This document shows positions 1 to 8,282 of a stretch of DNA of 64,000 nucleotides, in pieces. The stretch's first letter is position 1. Each line of letters opens with the position of its first letter. This DNA is from Albibacterium sp035514885 (GTDB lineage: Bacteria > Bacteroidota > Bacteroidia > Sphingobacteriales > Sphingobacteriaceae). The notes beneath the pieces were generated by a model, which was given only the letters and a program-made list of their open reading frames with translations, searched no databases and was not told where the DNA came from. The stretch lies in NCBI RefSeq assembly GCF_035514885.1, contig NZ_DATJCH010000016.1, positions 1-64,000 of the forward strand. The letters run 5' to 3'. Both the position numbers and the translations under genes were made by a program.

Positions 1-178
1 GGAAGCCCCTCTTCGATTTCTTTTACGATTTGCTTTGCAAATCGAGCACCAAATTTACGATGCGGTTTCTTGCCTTGCGGCGTTTCATTCCTTTCCATAC
101 TACTCGGTTAGAGTGTATAGCTTTTTTAGGAACGAGACAAATAATTGTTCGATTCCTATTCAATTCACAAGCAAGACC

Positions 179-236
179 ATTAGAAATGAACGAGCGCCTA
201 CACATTAAATCGTGTAGGCGCTCGTTCATTTCTAAT
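179..236. repeat. Perfect 25-bp inverted repeat with 8-nt loop
   Basis: Arms 179-203 and 212-236 are perfectly complementary over 25 bp and enclose the loop 204-211. The stem includes a GC-rich core (GAGCGCCTACAC). It is longer than a normal intrinsic terminator and has no clean U-run on either side, though AT-rich sequence follows to the right. It could be a strong bidirectional terminator, a structured small-RNA end or a dispersed repeat element. Confidence 0.8.
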
Positions 237-249
237 TAAATTTTTGAGT

Positions 250-330
250 TTATTTTTCTGGTTTACCTCTAAGGAATAGAATAATAAAAAGCAATCCGTA
301 TAAGACTATTGTTTTATGTAAAAACCCCAT
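250..330 (-). CDS. Possible 26-aa single-pass membrane peptide
   Basis: A short frame starts at ATG (330-328) and ends at TAA (252-250). It reads as a few N-terminal residues with a Lys, a hydrophobic stretch of about 15 residues (TIVLYGLLFIILFL) and a basic end RGKPEK. That is the pattern of a tiny single-pass membrane protein. No family is recognised and no Shine-Dalgarno sequence is present, which is normal here. The frame could be chance in AT-rich DNA. The hairpin at 179-236 lies just downstream and could end its transcript. Confidence 0.25.
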   Translation of the reverse strand: MGFLHKTIVLYGLLFIILFLRGKPEK

Positions 331-434
331 AGTGGTACGTACTTTTACGGCTTTTTTTTATTTCTGATAACTAAATCAATTATACATTGTAGTAAAAGGT
401 AAACAATATATTCTATTTATTTAATCACTATAAT

Positions 435-1370
435 ATGTTTCATCATGTAAAAGAATTGCAATTTAACGCAAGAGTATCAAAACCAGATCCACGTTTTGCC
501 CGACTTCTCTTAGAACAGTTTGGTGGCGGAAATGGAGAACTTAAAGCTGCAATGCAGTATTTCGTTCAGGCATTTAGCTGCAAAACGCCATATCCAGACA
601 AGTATGATCTTTTGATGGATATCGCGACCGAAGAATTTAGTCATTTAGAAATCGTAGGTTCTACTATTCAAATGCTATTGACAGGAGTTAATGGTGAATT
701 AAAAGATGCGGCAGATCAAGAAGAAATCATGAGTTTATTGGATGGACAATCTGCAAAAGAAGGATTTATCCATGAAGCCATGGTGAACCCTCAATTTGGG
801 GTTCTATCAGGAGGTGGACCAACATTAACGGATAGTAACGGAGTGCCTTGGACAGGTTCTTATGTAAATGCAAATGGAGATTTAAGTGTGGATTTACGTT
901 CAAATATCGCTGCGGAATCTCGAGCAAAGATTGTTTATGAATATCTGATGAAATTTACCGACGATCCCTATGTAAAGGAAACATTGGGCTTTCTTATGAC
1001 AAGAGAAGTTGCACATTATCAGATGTTTGAAGCAGCATTGAATTCAATTCAACCTAATTTTCCTCCCGGAGTTTTACAAAGTGACCCAAGATATAGTAAT
1101 CGCTATTATAATATGTCTTCAGGAGCAGATTTCCGAGGTCCTTGGAACGAAGGAGCCAGCACTCAAATGGGTGAGGCATGGCAATACTGTGAAGATCCTT
1201 TAGCAGAAGTAGAAAAAACAAATGGCCTTATCGATTTAGAGCCTGAGGGAACTGAACGAACTGCTAAAAGTGTGGAAAAAGCGGATAAAGAGTTAAGTAA
1301 AATTCGCAGTACTGAAATTAATTCAGCAACACCAATGGAAGATATTCAATGGAGTCTCTATAAAAAATAG
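435..1370 (+). CDS. Manganese catalase (non-haem, di-Mn)
   Basis: Disproportionates hydrogen peroxide to water and oxygen at a dinuclear manganese site, in the cytoplasm. The 311-residue protein has the ferritin-like four-helix core of the family. Candidate metal ligands are E35 (in GGNGELKAAM), E67 and H70 (EFSH), and E161 with H194 (AHYQMFEA). Their spacing (E67-x2-H70; 33 residues between E161 and H194) matches the Lactobacillus plantarum enzyme. The start gives the family's usual N-terminus (MFHHVKELQF). The next gene starts 6 bp after the stop, so the two are very likely cotranscribed. Length is normal and no key residue is missing. Confidence 0.95.
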   Translation: MFHHVKELQFNARVSKPDPRFARLLLEQFGGGNGELKAAMQYFVQAFSCKTPYPDKYDLLMDIATEEFSHLEIVGSTIQMLLTGVNGELKDAADQEEIMSLLDGQSAKEGFIHEAMVNPQFGVLSGGGPTLTDSNGVPWTGSYVNANGDLSVDLRSNIAAESRAKIVYEYLMKFTDDPYVKETLGFLMTREVAHYQMFEAALNSIQPNFPPGVLQSDPRYSNRYYNMSSGADFRGPWNEGASTQMGEAWQYCEDPLAEVEKTNGLIDLEPEGTERTAKSVEKADKELSKIRSTEINSATPMEDIQWSLYKK

Positions 1371-1376
1371 GTAGAA

Positions 1377-2069
1377 ATGGACAACAAAAAAGACACAGGA
1401 GATTCGATAGAAGTAATAATATATACGGATCCCCTGTGTTGTTGGAGTGTAGCCTTACAACCCCATATTAATAGTTTAAGAGAGAATTTAGACGCGGCAA
1501 TCAACATTAGATATTGCTTGGCAGGGATGATTCCTGATTGGAATTCATTTACCGACCCTCTTAATTCTGTTATAAAGCCCGCACAGATGGGCCCGGTGTG
1601 GATGGAAGCAAAATATATAACCAATACAGAAATCGATGACAGCATTTGGATCACAGATCCTCCATCTTCTTCATTTCCCCCTTGTATAGCAATAAAAACT
1701 GCCGGACTTCAATCCAAAGAAGCCGAAGTATCAATGTTGCTTGCTTTAAGAGAAGCTGTAACGAAAAGAGGACTGAATATTTCTAAAGAAGAAGTGCTTT
1801 CTAAAGTCGCACACGAATTAGCAGTTGAGTTTCCAACTTTATTTGATGTGAATCAATTCAGAAAAGAATATAATCAACCCGCAAGTCGAGATGCACTTCG
1901 TAAAGATATGAATGAAATTAAATTACACCGGATAACCCGATTCCCTACCTTAATCATAAAGAAAAAGGGATATCAAAGTACCATGATAACTGGCTATAGG
2001 CCATATGATGTCTTACTATCTGCCTTTTCCTATCTCAATTCTAAACAAAAAGTAAGTAGCGCAACCTAA
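1377..2069 (+). CDS. DsbA-family thioredoxin-fold protein (SpxH/YjbH-like layout)
   Basis: A 230-residue protein without a signal peptide, so probably cytoplasmic. The beta1 strand VIIYTDPL is followed by C21-C22-W23-S24 where DsbA-family members usually carry CxxC. A helical insert follows, then RFP (P190) at the cis-proline position. The DPLC...W..xP opening and the helical middle resemble cytosolic DsbA-like proteins such as FrnE and the Bacillus ClpXP adaptor SpxH (YjbH). Without CxxC, ordinary dithiol-disulfide exchange is doubtful; a single-Cys thiol role or an adaptor role is possible. It is translationally close to the manganese catalase, which suggests a part in peroxide or thiol stress. 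The fold is clear, the function is not. Confidence 0.75.
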   Translation: MDNKKDTGDSIEVIIYTDPLCCWSVALQPHINSLRENLDAAINIRYCLAGMIPDWNSFTDPLNSVIKPAQMGPVWMEAKYITNTEIDDSIWITDPPSSSFPPCIAIKTAGLQSKEAEVSMLLALREAVTKRGLNISKEEVLSKVAHELAVEFPTLFDVNQFRKEYNQPASRDALRKDMNEIKLHRITRFPTLIIKKKGYQSTMITGYRPYDVLLSAFSYLNSKQKVSSAT

Positions 2070-2109
2070 ATATAAATAGGTTAGAATTGTGAAAAACAAA
2101 AGCTGTAAC

Positions 2110-2946
2110 TTAATATTTAAGTATAAACTCAAAATAAATAGGCACATGATCGGAGATCAACCTTGCTTCACCTAAATCAAAAAATGCTTTATAAAAAGGG
2201 ATTATACCGGCGGCAACAAACCTAACTTTTGCTTGATTATAAAAGAAATTATCAAACTCAGAAGCCATGCAATCGCCATTATTACATTTCTGCTTTAAGG
2301 AAGTTTTGACATCCTCTAATGAAGGGAGATAGCCCATTTTCTTTAATGGATTAAATACAGTATGTGATTGAGGCAAATTAAAATCACCACAAAAGATAAG
2401 ATTATCTCCTGGGTAGAACTTAGGGAAAAACTTAAAGTACTTCACTTCCGTTTCTGGTTTCATTGATTTTGTGATGGCATGAAAATTCACAAGTGTAAAG
2501 ACCTTTCCATCTGCTGATAACCTAATAAAGAAAGGCTCTCTGTCTATTTTTTGGCTATATTTCTTTTCAAGCCATGCATCACCAACTTTTTGCAATTTAT
2601 TAGTCTTCCAGATATAGGCATATCTTTCAGTTTTATACGCCGAGCCGGACGTCGGTTCACTAATAGAATAATCCCAGTTTGTACCTTTTTTATTTAAAAC
2701 AGCGTGTAAGCGGGCAACAGCCTGAGCTCCCCCATAACCGGCAACAATCTCTTGAATAGCTATTACATCGAAATCTTTAATCGTATTAGCAATGAATTCT
2801 ATCTCCTGATCATTTTTACTTTGTCCAAAGTCTTTTAAATTCCAAGAGCCAATAGTTATTGTTGACTGTCCATAAACAGAAAGGGATACAACAAAGAGAA
2901 GGGCAATAAGAAAGAGTTTCTTTGAAAGGTATTCTAATATATTCAT
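2110..2946 (-). CDS. Secreted endonuclease/exonuclease/phosphatase (DNase I-like) protein
   Basis: 278 residues. A signal peptide (about 1-26, ending VYGQ) is followed by an EEP fold. Visible motifs are N36 (SWNLKDFG), the metal-binding E66 (IAIQEIV), catalytic H156 (NFHAI), D188 and N190 (CGDFNLP), and the terminal D266-H267 (SDHVPIYFEF). The set of catalytic residues looks complete. The likely role is cleavage of extracellular or periplasmic nucleic acid, or of another phosphodiester; the substrate cannot be read from sequence. It converges with the catalase operon (40 bp apart) and is a single-gene unit. Confidence 0.85.
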   Translation of the reverse strand: MNILEYLSKKLFLIALLFVVSLSVYGQSTITIGSWNLKDFGQSKNDQEIEFIANTIKDFDVIAIQEIVAGYGGAQAVARLHAVLNKKGTNWDYSISEPTSGSAYKTERYAYIWKTNKLQKVGDAWLEKKYSQKIDREPFFIRLSADGKVFTLVNFHAITKSMKPETEVKYFKFFPKFYPGDNLIFCGDFNLPQSHTVFNPLKKMGYLPSLEDVKTSLKQKCNNGDCMASEFDNFFYNQAKVRFVAAGIIPFYKAFFDLGEARLISDHVPIYFEFILKY

Positions 2947-3046
2947 TTCACTTTGATGTAAATAAAATCATATCAAACATACTTGTTAATCATTTTCCAA
3001 GTATTCCGATGCACTGCTAGGTTTAATGTAAATAAATTAATATCAA

Positions 3047-3088
3047 TAAAAAAGCACCTATCCGATTTAATGGATAAGTGCTTTTTTT
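3047..3088 (-). terminator. Intrinsic terminator after tRNA-Ala
   Basis: Arms around 3048-3063 and 3072-3087 (AAAAGCAC.TATCC against GGATA.GTGCTTTT) carry one mismatch and enclose an 8-nt loop. A-runs on the left and T-runs on the right make it usable in both directions. On the minus strand it directly follows the tRNA gene. Confidence 0.8.
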
Positions 3089-3091
3089 AAG

Positions 3092-3165
3092 TGGAGATTA
3101 CCGGAGTCGAACCGGTGACCTCTTGCCTGCCAGGCAAGCGCTCTAGCCAGCTGAGCTAAACCCCC
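3092..3165 (-). tRNA. tRNA-Ala (GGC anticodon)
   Basis: A cloverleaf is readable on the minus strand. The acceptor stem is GGGGGTT paired with AATCTCC, the D arm is TAGCTCAGCTGG, the anticodon stem-loop is CTTGC-CTGGCAG-GCAAG with anticodon GGC, and the T arm is CCGGTTCGACTCCGG. The discriminator is A. The G3-U70 wobble pair, the alanine identity element, is present. CCA is not encoded. It lies 46 bp downstream of mqo with no strong terminator between, so read-through from mqo is possible. Confidence 0.96.
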
Positions 3166-3211
3166 ATTGCGACCGCAAATCTAATTAAAGATTTAAGATA
3201 TGCAAAACCTA

Positions 3212-4732
3212 TTATATACTGATTTCCTCTTTTTCGTTTAGCTCTAAAATAGCAGCACTGCGTGCACGCATTTTAGCAGTTAATTCAGCATCTTTTGCCA
3301 ACGAGTGGCCATATGAAGGGATTAAAGCCTGTAACTTAGTCTTCCATTCCTTTTGTTTCATCTGTTTCGGGAAACATTTTGAGAGAACATCCAACATAAT
3401 GGAAACTGCGGTTGACGCTCCAGGAGAAGCCCCTAATAAAGCTGACAATGACCCTTCGGCATTGGTAACTACTTCGGTTCCAAACTCTAGCTTACCACCG
3501 TGTTCTTCATCTTTTTTAATTACCTGTACACGCTGACCTGCATATTCTAATTCCCAATCCTCCATTTTCGCAGTTGGAACGTAGTATTGTAATGTTTTAA
3601 TACGGTCTTCTGGCGACTGTCTTACTTCATTAATTAAATAGCGAGTAAGAGCAATATTATCCAATCCGGCTGCTATCATCGGCCTGATATTTCCAATTTT
3701 AATAGAAGTTGCCAAATCAAGGTACGAGCCATTCTTCAGAAACTTTGTTGAGAAACCTGCATAAGGTCCAAACAACAATGCTTTCTTACCATCAATAAAG
3801 CGGGTATCTAAATGGGGAACCGACATGGGTGGTGCTCCAATTGCAGCTTTACCGTAAACTTTAGCGTGGTGCTCTTTTATTACTTCCGGATTAACGCATT
3901 TCAACCATTGTCCGCTAACCGGGAAACCGCCAAAGCCCTTTGCTTCAGGGATTCCTGATTTTTCAAGAAGCAATAATGATCCGCCACCAGCACCAATAAA
4001 TACGAAATTCGCTGTTATTACTTTCTTTCTGCGGGTTGTTAGGTTTTTCACTTCTATTTCCCAACGTCCGTCTTCATCCTTTTGAATATCTTGCACTTCA
4101 TGAGCTAAACGCATCTCAACGCCGTCCTGAGAACTTAAATAATGCAACATGGCACGAGTTAAAGCACCAAAGTTGACATCTGTTCCTATATCAATACGGG
4201 TTGCAGCAATCTTCTCCTCTTTATTTCTGCCATCCATGATTAAAGGAACCCATTCTTTAATTTTATCAAAGTTTTCAGAATAAACCATTCCTTGAAACAA
4301 GTGGCTCTGTTGCATGGCATCGTAACGTTTCTTTAAGAAGGAAACATTATTTTCTCCTACCACCAAACTCATATGTGGAATAGAATGAATAAACTTATCT
4401 GGCATAGAAATAAGTCCCATTTCAACTAAAGATGCCCAAAATTGCTTGGATACTTCGAAAGATTCAGCAATATGAAGTGCTTTATCAATTGAAATAGAAC
4501 CGTTAGAATTTTGTGGAGTATAATTCAATTCACATAGAGCAGAGTGTCCTGTTCCTGCATTATTCCATGCTGCAGAACTTTCAGCTGCAACTTCATCTAA
4601 ACGTTCTAGTATTTGTATTTTAGCTTCCGGCATTAATTGTTTTAACAGAACGCCGAGAGTTGCGCTCATAATGCCCGCTCCTATTAATACAATATCTGCA
4701 TTAACAGCAGTTTTTCTTTGTTTTTTAGTCAT
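3212..4732 (-). CDS. mqo: Malate:quinone oxidoreductase
   Basis: FAD-dependent, membrane-associated oxidation of malate to oxaloacetate with electrons passed to the quinone pool; it replaces or supplements NAD-malate dehydrogenase in the TCA cycle. The 506-residue protein starts with a dinucleotide-binding motif (VLIGAGIMSATLG, 15-27), followed by ERLDEVAAESS and WNNAGTGHSALCELNYTP, typical of Mqo. The C-terminal LLGASPGASTAVSIML segment is also characteristic. Length is normal. A TAnnTTTG box lies about 20 bp upstream of the ATG, so it can be transcribed apart from the terC gene 92 bp upstream. Confidence 0.97.
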   Translation of the reverse strand: MTKKQRKTAVNADIVLIGAGIMSATLGVLLKQLMPEAKIQILERLDEVAAESSAAWNNAGTGHSALCELNYTPQNSNGSISIDKALHIAESFEVSKQFWASLVEMGLISMPDKFIHSIPHMSLVVGENNVSFLKKRYDAMQQSHLFQGMVYSENFDKIKEWVPLIMDGRNKEEKIAATRIDIGTDVNFGALTRAMLHYLSSQDGVEMRLAHEVQDIQKDEDGRWEIEVKNLTTRRKKVITANFVFIGAGGGSLLLLEKSGIPEAKGFGGFPVSGQWLKCVNPEVIKEHHAKVYGKAAIGAPPMSVPHLDTRFIDGKKALLFGPYAGFSTKFLKNGSYLDLATSIKIGNIRPMIAAGLDNIALTRYLINEVRQSPEDRIKTLQYYVPTAKMEDWELEYAGQRVQVIKKDEEHGGKLEFGTEVVTNAEGSLSALLGASPGASTAVSIMLDVLSKCFPKQMKQKEWKTKLQALIPSYGHSLAKDAELTAKMRARSAAILELNEKEEISI

Positions 4733-4752
4733 TTCTTTATAGAAAAATCGTG

Positions 4753-4760
4753 CAAAAGTA
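4753..4760 (-). promoter_or_regulatory. Candidate -7 box for mqo
   Basis: On the minus strand this reads TACTTTTG, a full match to the Bacteroidota -7 consensus TAnnTTTG. It lies 21-28 bp upstream of the mqo ATG, and a TTTTAG stretch lies about 20 bp further upstream where a weak -33 element would be. Transcription would begin near 4746. Confidence 0.5.
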
Positions 4761-4824
4761 CGATGTTTATATTAATTCTAAAACTATGCCAAAGAAAAAA
4801 CTGACAGAAAGTACAATAGTTTAC

Positions 4825-5607
4825 TTATTGGTCTTTTGTTTTAGATCGCGTATTTGGAGCAATTGTACGCGTTTTTTTAGATTTCAGATTCAGAACTTCC
4901 ACTAAAACAGAGAATGCCATCGCAAAGTAAATATATCCTTTAGGAATATGCTGTTCAAATGCCTCGGCAGTTAATGAAACACCTATCAGTAGGAGAAATG
5001 CCAGGGCTAACATTTTAACAGATGGATGCTTATTTACAAAATCACTGATTGAACCTGCCGATACCATCATTACTATTACGGCTATGATTACAGCAGCAAT
5101 CATTACTGCAATTTCATCTGCCATACCAACCGCGGTTATAACCGAGTCTAATGAGAAAACAACGTCTAATACTAAGATTTGAAAGATTACGTTACCGAAT
5201 GTCACCTTATTTTTCGGCACCAAATCGTCATGTTCCTCTCCTTCCATCCTACCATGTATTTCAACTGTGCTTTTATAAATCAGGAACAATCCACCCAAAA
5301 GAAGAATAATATCCCTACCGGAGAAATCGAGTTTATCAAACCAAAAACCTGTATCCTGCCCGAAGATTTCGGCAACATTAAACCAAGGTTTTGTTAATGA
5401 CATAATCCAGCTAATGGAAAGCAACAGCAATACCCGGGTAATCATTGCCAGTGCCAAACCTATTTGGCGGGCTTTTTTTTGTTGATCATCAGGAAGTTTA
5501 TTGCTGAGAATAGATATGAAAACAATGTTATCAATACCTAGTACAATTTCTAATACTGTTAATGTTGTAAGCGATACCCAAATTTCCGGATTAGAAATCC
5601 ACTCCAT
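4825..5607 (-). CDS. TerC-family integral membrane protein
   Basis: A 260-residue polytopic inner-membrane protein with about seven hydrophobic helices. The family signatures are GIDNIVF (24-30) and a second acidic intramembrane motif, VFSLDSVITAVGM, in the middle. TerC-family proteins are linked to metal homeostasis; several members export manganese or help load metal onto secreted enzymes. The C-terminus is basic and cytosolic (KSKKTRTIAPNTRSKTK). It precedes mqo on the same strand with a 92-bp gap. A link to the manganese catalase 3.5 kb away is only suggestive. Confidence 0.9.
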   Translation of the reverse strand: MEWISNPEIWVSLTTLTVLEIVLGIDNIVFISILSNKLPDDQQKKARQIGLALAMITRVLLLLSISWIMSLTKPWFNVAEIFGQDTGFWFDKLDFSGRDIILLLGGLFLIYKSTVEIHGRMEGEEHDDLVPKNKVTFGNVIFQILVLDVVFSLDSVITAVGMADEIAVMIAAVIIAVIVMMVSAGSISDFVNKHPSVKMLALAFLLLIGVSLTAEAFEQHIPKGYIYFAMAFSVLVEVLNLKSKKTRTIAPNTRSKTKDQ

Positions 5608-5797
5608 AATGCTATATTTTTCACAAAACTATTAAAATAACTTTTTCTAAATTGAATTGTTTTTACCTTATTATATACATCCACTAAAATATTACAATAT
5701 GACATTCTCGAACCTTCGTTCATTTCTTTTTAAATGAGTGGCATTGTTTTGGCTTAACCAAGATAAAGATATATTTTTACAGAAATTTAGTCACTTT

Positions 5798-6706
5798 ATG
5801 AAATTCCTTCTCGCTGTTGCTTTATTGCTTTCCTTTAGCTTTAACAACTTATCAGCTCAAGATATTGACAGTTTATCCGCTCAGGATGTTGATAGCCCCA
5901 AATTAGATTTACACCTCAATCTGCTGGCGGGTGATTCCTATTTATATTCAATTTCTACTGACCAAAAGATGACTCAAGAGATTACAGGAAACCAAATAGA
6001 GATGAATCAGAAGTCGAATATCGACTATAAATATACGGTAGAAAGCAACGATGGGGAGTCGATAAAGATTAAAGCAACCTGCGAAAAAATGCAATTATCT
6101 ATTGATTATCCTGGAAATCAAATTGAATATGACTCAGAATTGAAAGGCAGTGATAGTCGTTTAGCCGGTCTTGATAACATCACCAGAAAATCATTCTATC
6201 TTTTCCTGGACACTAAGGGGAATATTTACAAAACAGAAGGTTTTAAAGAACTTGGAGATGAATTTAAGTCGAACGAATTTGGAGATGAATTTCGGTCAAA
6301 TGAACTTATAAAGAATCTATTTACAGATTCAGCTTTAATCACCTCATTACATATGGACATTTATCCTGATAATCCTATTTCTATAGGTACGAGCTGGAAA
6401 AAATTATCTCACCTTAACTTGATGAGTGGTAAACTGCAAAACGATATTAATTATACACTGGAAGGCACAAGTGAGGATATAGCGTGGATTAATGTGAAGG
6501 GCGATATTTCTGGACTAGTTGATAACTCCTCTTTTAAAATAGATTTAAAAGGTACTCAAACCGGAACTCTTGAAACTGATCTGCAAAGCGGATTAATTTC
6601 AGATGGGACCATACAAATGGAGATTGAAGCGAATATCCAATCACTTGACTTGGTTAGCCCTATGAAACTATCTTCTGAAACCAGAATATCCAGTAGGAAG
6701 CTGTAA
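5798..6706 (+). CDS. Secreted DUF6263-type protein with in-frame tandem duplications
   Basis: Starting at ATG 5798, rather than 20 codons earlier, gives a clean signal peptide (MKFLLAVALLLSFSFNNLSAQ) and a 302-residue protein. The body resembles the DUF6263 family: LNLLAGDSYLYSI, a repeated beta pattern and YKYTV. Such proteins are periplasmic or surface proteins of unknown function. Two short tandem duplications are visible: an 8-residue repeat just at the signal-peptide cleavage region (LSAQDIDS/LSAQDVDS) and a 9-residue repeat (LGDEFKSNE/FGDEFRSNE). It converges with apt, which ends 17 bp away. Confidence 0.7.
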   Translation: MKFLLAVALLLSFSFNNLSAQDIDSLSAQDVDSPKLDLHLNLLAGDSYLYSISTDQKMTQEITGNQIEMNQKSNIDYKYTVESNDGESIKIKATCEKMQLSIDYPGNQIEYDSELKGSDSRLAGLDNITRKSFYLFLDTKGNIYKTEGFKELGDEFKSNEFGDEFRSNELIKNLFTDSALITSLHMDIYPDNPISIGTSWKKLSHLNLMSGKLQNDINYTLEGTSEDIAWINVKGDISGLVDNSSFKIDLKGTQTGTLETDLQSGLISDGTIQMEIEANIQSLDLVSPMKLSSETRISSRKL

Positions 6707-6722
6707 TAATTAATTCTTTTAT

Positions 6723-7253
6723 TTAGTAATAAGATACTGACGAAAAGATATTATCACAAAAAGGCCTAATCTTTTCAGCACCTTTTAGAAAATCTAAATT
6801 GATTACAAAGGCAAAAGCAGCAATTTCACCACCCATCATCTGAATAAGCTTACTTGTAGCGACAACTGTTCCCCCCGTTGCCAGTAAATCATCGTGAACC
6901 AATAAACGGGCTCCGGGTTTGAATGCATCCTTGTGAATTTCTATAGATGCAGAACCATATTCAAGATCGTAGCGTTGTTGATAAGTATCAGCAGGCAATC
7001 TCCCTTGTTTACGAATGGGAATAAAGGGTAATCCTAACTTATTCGCTAGTAGGAAACCAAATAAGAAGCCGCGACTTTCAATACCCACAACGGCATCCAG
7101 TTTTAAATCTTTACATTGATCTGCAAATTTGTCGACAATATCAGAACATAGCTGATAGTCTTTTAAAATGGGTGTAATATCTTTAAAAACAATGCCGGGC
7201 TTTGGGAAATCATGTATATCCCGTATGGTCTCTTTGAGTCTCTCTTCAATCAT
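6723..7253 (-). CDS. apt: Adenine phosphoribosyltransferase
   Basis: Salvages adenine: adenine plus PRPP gives AMP plus pyrophosphate, in the cytosol. The 176-residue protein has the family's ESRGFLFG motif (59-66), the K/R-rich IRKQGRLP loop and the PRPP-binding motif LLVHDDLLATGGT (117-129). The N-terminal FPKPGIVFKDITPIL is diagnostic. Length is standard. Its start codon overlaps the end of the upstream helix-hairpin-helix gene by 8 bp, so the two are probably translationally coupled. Confidence 0.97.
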   Translation of the reverse strand: MIEERLKETIRDIHDFPKPGIVFKDITPILKDYQLCSDIVDKFADQCKDLKLDAVVGIESRGFLFGFLLANKLGLPFIPIRKQGRLPADTYQQRYDLEYGSASIEIHKDAFKPGARLLVHDDLLATGGTVVATSKLIQMMGGEIAAFAFVINLDFLKGAEKIRPFCDNIFSSVSYY

Positions 7254-8157
7254 CTGTAAAACTTAAATACGGGACAATTTTACGCAAAAATTCTTCATTT
7301 ATGATTTCAATATTCAATAATTCCGAATCTTGAAGATAATTTCCATGCTGATTGCGGTACTGAACAATTGCATTGGCTTTTTTGGCACTGACATAAGGAT
7401 GCTTGGAAAGTTCTTGGTAACTTACTGTATTAATATTAATCTTATTAACCTTGGTTGAATCTGCATAAATATTGTCCTGTATATTTCTAAATCTTTCTTC
7501 ATCCATTCCATATACTTCTAATAGCTGCGAGTTTGTGTAAAACCCTCCGATCAGATCTCTGAAACGAATAATACGCGATGCAAATACAGGCCCAATACCC
7601 CGAAGCTCCTGTAGCTCTAAAGAGTCTGTTGCATTAAGTTCAATTAAAAATTGAGCTACAGGTTGAATATAGTTTGATTCACCTGTTGTTGGTTTGAAAG
7701 CACTCTCTTTCCGATCATTCCTTTCCTTAAGATTAATATAAGGTGATAGACGTATAAAATCTTGTTCGTTTATAGCATAGATCTTTGTAAAATCGTCTTT
7801 AGTATAAAACCTTCCGCCTTTTGCAACGTAGTTATGAATCATTCGTATTTGATAATCTGATAAGCCTAACCGTCGTGCTTCGTCTACGGTTAGCTCATTA
7901 GGATTAAAAGGAAAATACTCTGGTTCGAGCTTAGAGTTTACACTTGAAGAATTAATATTTGTTACCTGAGACTGTCTTGCCAAAAAACGATGAATCTCTT
8001 CTTCTCGTAAAGCGAAATCAGGATCAGGCTTTACAGGTCGGACTATTCGATAAATATCGGGTAAGAACCAGAGGAAGACAACAACAACAGTTAAAAGCGA
8101 AAGTCCTTGCAACTCCTTTCTATTCATAGAAAAGTGTTTATCAAACCATTTTCCCAT
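7246..8157 (-). CDS. Membrane-anchored helix-hairpin-helix (ComEA-like) protein
   Basis: 303 residues. A short basic N-terminus and one transmembrane segment (about 18-35, LLTVVVVFLWFLPDIY) are followed by a linker and three HhH modules. These are near LTVDEARRLGL...YAINEQDF, then LQELRGIGPVFASRII...VYGMDEERF, then the ININTVSYQELSKHPYVSAKKANAI block. The middle module has the classic GIGPVFA hairpin. Such proteins bind DNA without sequence specificity; in competence systems ComEA receives incoming DNA in the periplasm. No other competence genes are nearby, so the role is open. It is coupled to apt by an 8-bp overlap. Confidence 0.82.
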   Translation of the reverse strand: MGKWFDKHFSMNRKELQGLSLLTVVVVFLWFLPDIYRIVRPVKPDPDFALREEEIHRFLARQSQVTNINSSSVNSKLEPEYFPFNPNELTVDEARRLGLSDYQIRMIHNYVAKGGRFYTKDDFTKIYAINEQDFIRLSPYINLKERNDRKESAFKPTTGESNYIQPVAQFLIELNATDSLELQELRGIGPVFASRIIRFRDLIGGFYTNSQLLEVYGMDEERFRNIQDNIYADSTKVNKININTVSYQELSKHPYVSAKKANAIVQYRNQHGNYLQDSELLNIEIINEEFLRKIVPYLSFTDD

Positions 8158-8202
8158 AATATCAGGTTAATTACGAATATATATAAGAAAAAGAGTGAAA
8201 GC

Positions 8203-8229
8203 AAAAAAGTCTGCGCAAGCGCAGACTTT
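8203..8229 (-). terminator. Intrinsic terminator of the TonB receptor/lipoprotein unit
   Basis: Perfect 11-bp arms at 8206-8216 and 8219-8229 (AAAGTCTGCGC and its complement). On the minus strand the stem is followed by a T-run (complement of 8203-8208). It lies 54 bp after the stop of the beta-helix lipoprotein gene. Confidence 0.88.
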
Positions 8230-8282
8230 ATATTCCCCGAATCTAAAGGATGAATTTTAAAAAGGGAGGCCTTTATACATAT

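Larger units (their letters stand above)
1..434. other. Mostly non-coding left edge of the window
   Basis: No protein family is recognisable here. Open frames on both strands in 23-239 look spurious: they share their ends only because they run through the perfect inverted repeat at 179-236, and neither resembles a known protein. A small inverted repeat (8-bp arms, 3-nt loop) lies at 26-44. The only plausible coding stretch is a 26-codon frame on the minus strand at 250-330. The AT-rich stretch 331-434 should hold the promoter of the manganese catalase gene, but no clear TAnnTTTG box was found. Confidence 0.5.

Noticed and set aside
23..239. Overlapping open frames on both strands with nearly the same end sequence
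   Set aside because: The shared ends are produced by the perfect inverted repeat at 179-236. Neither frame looks like a protein family.
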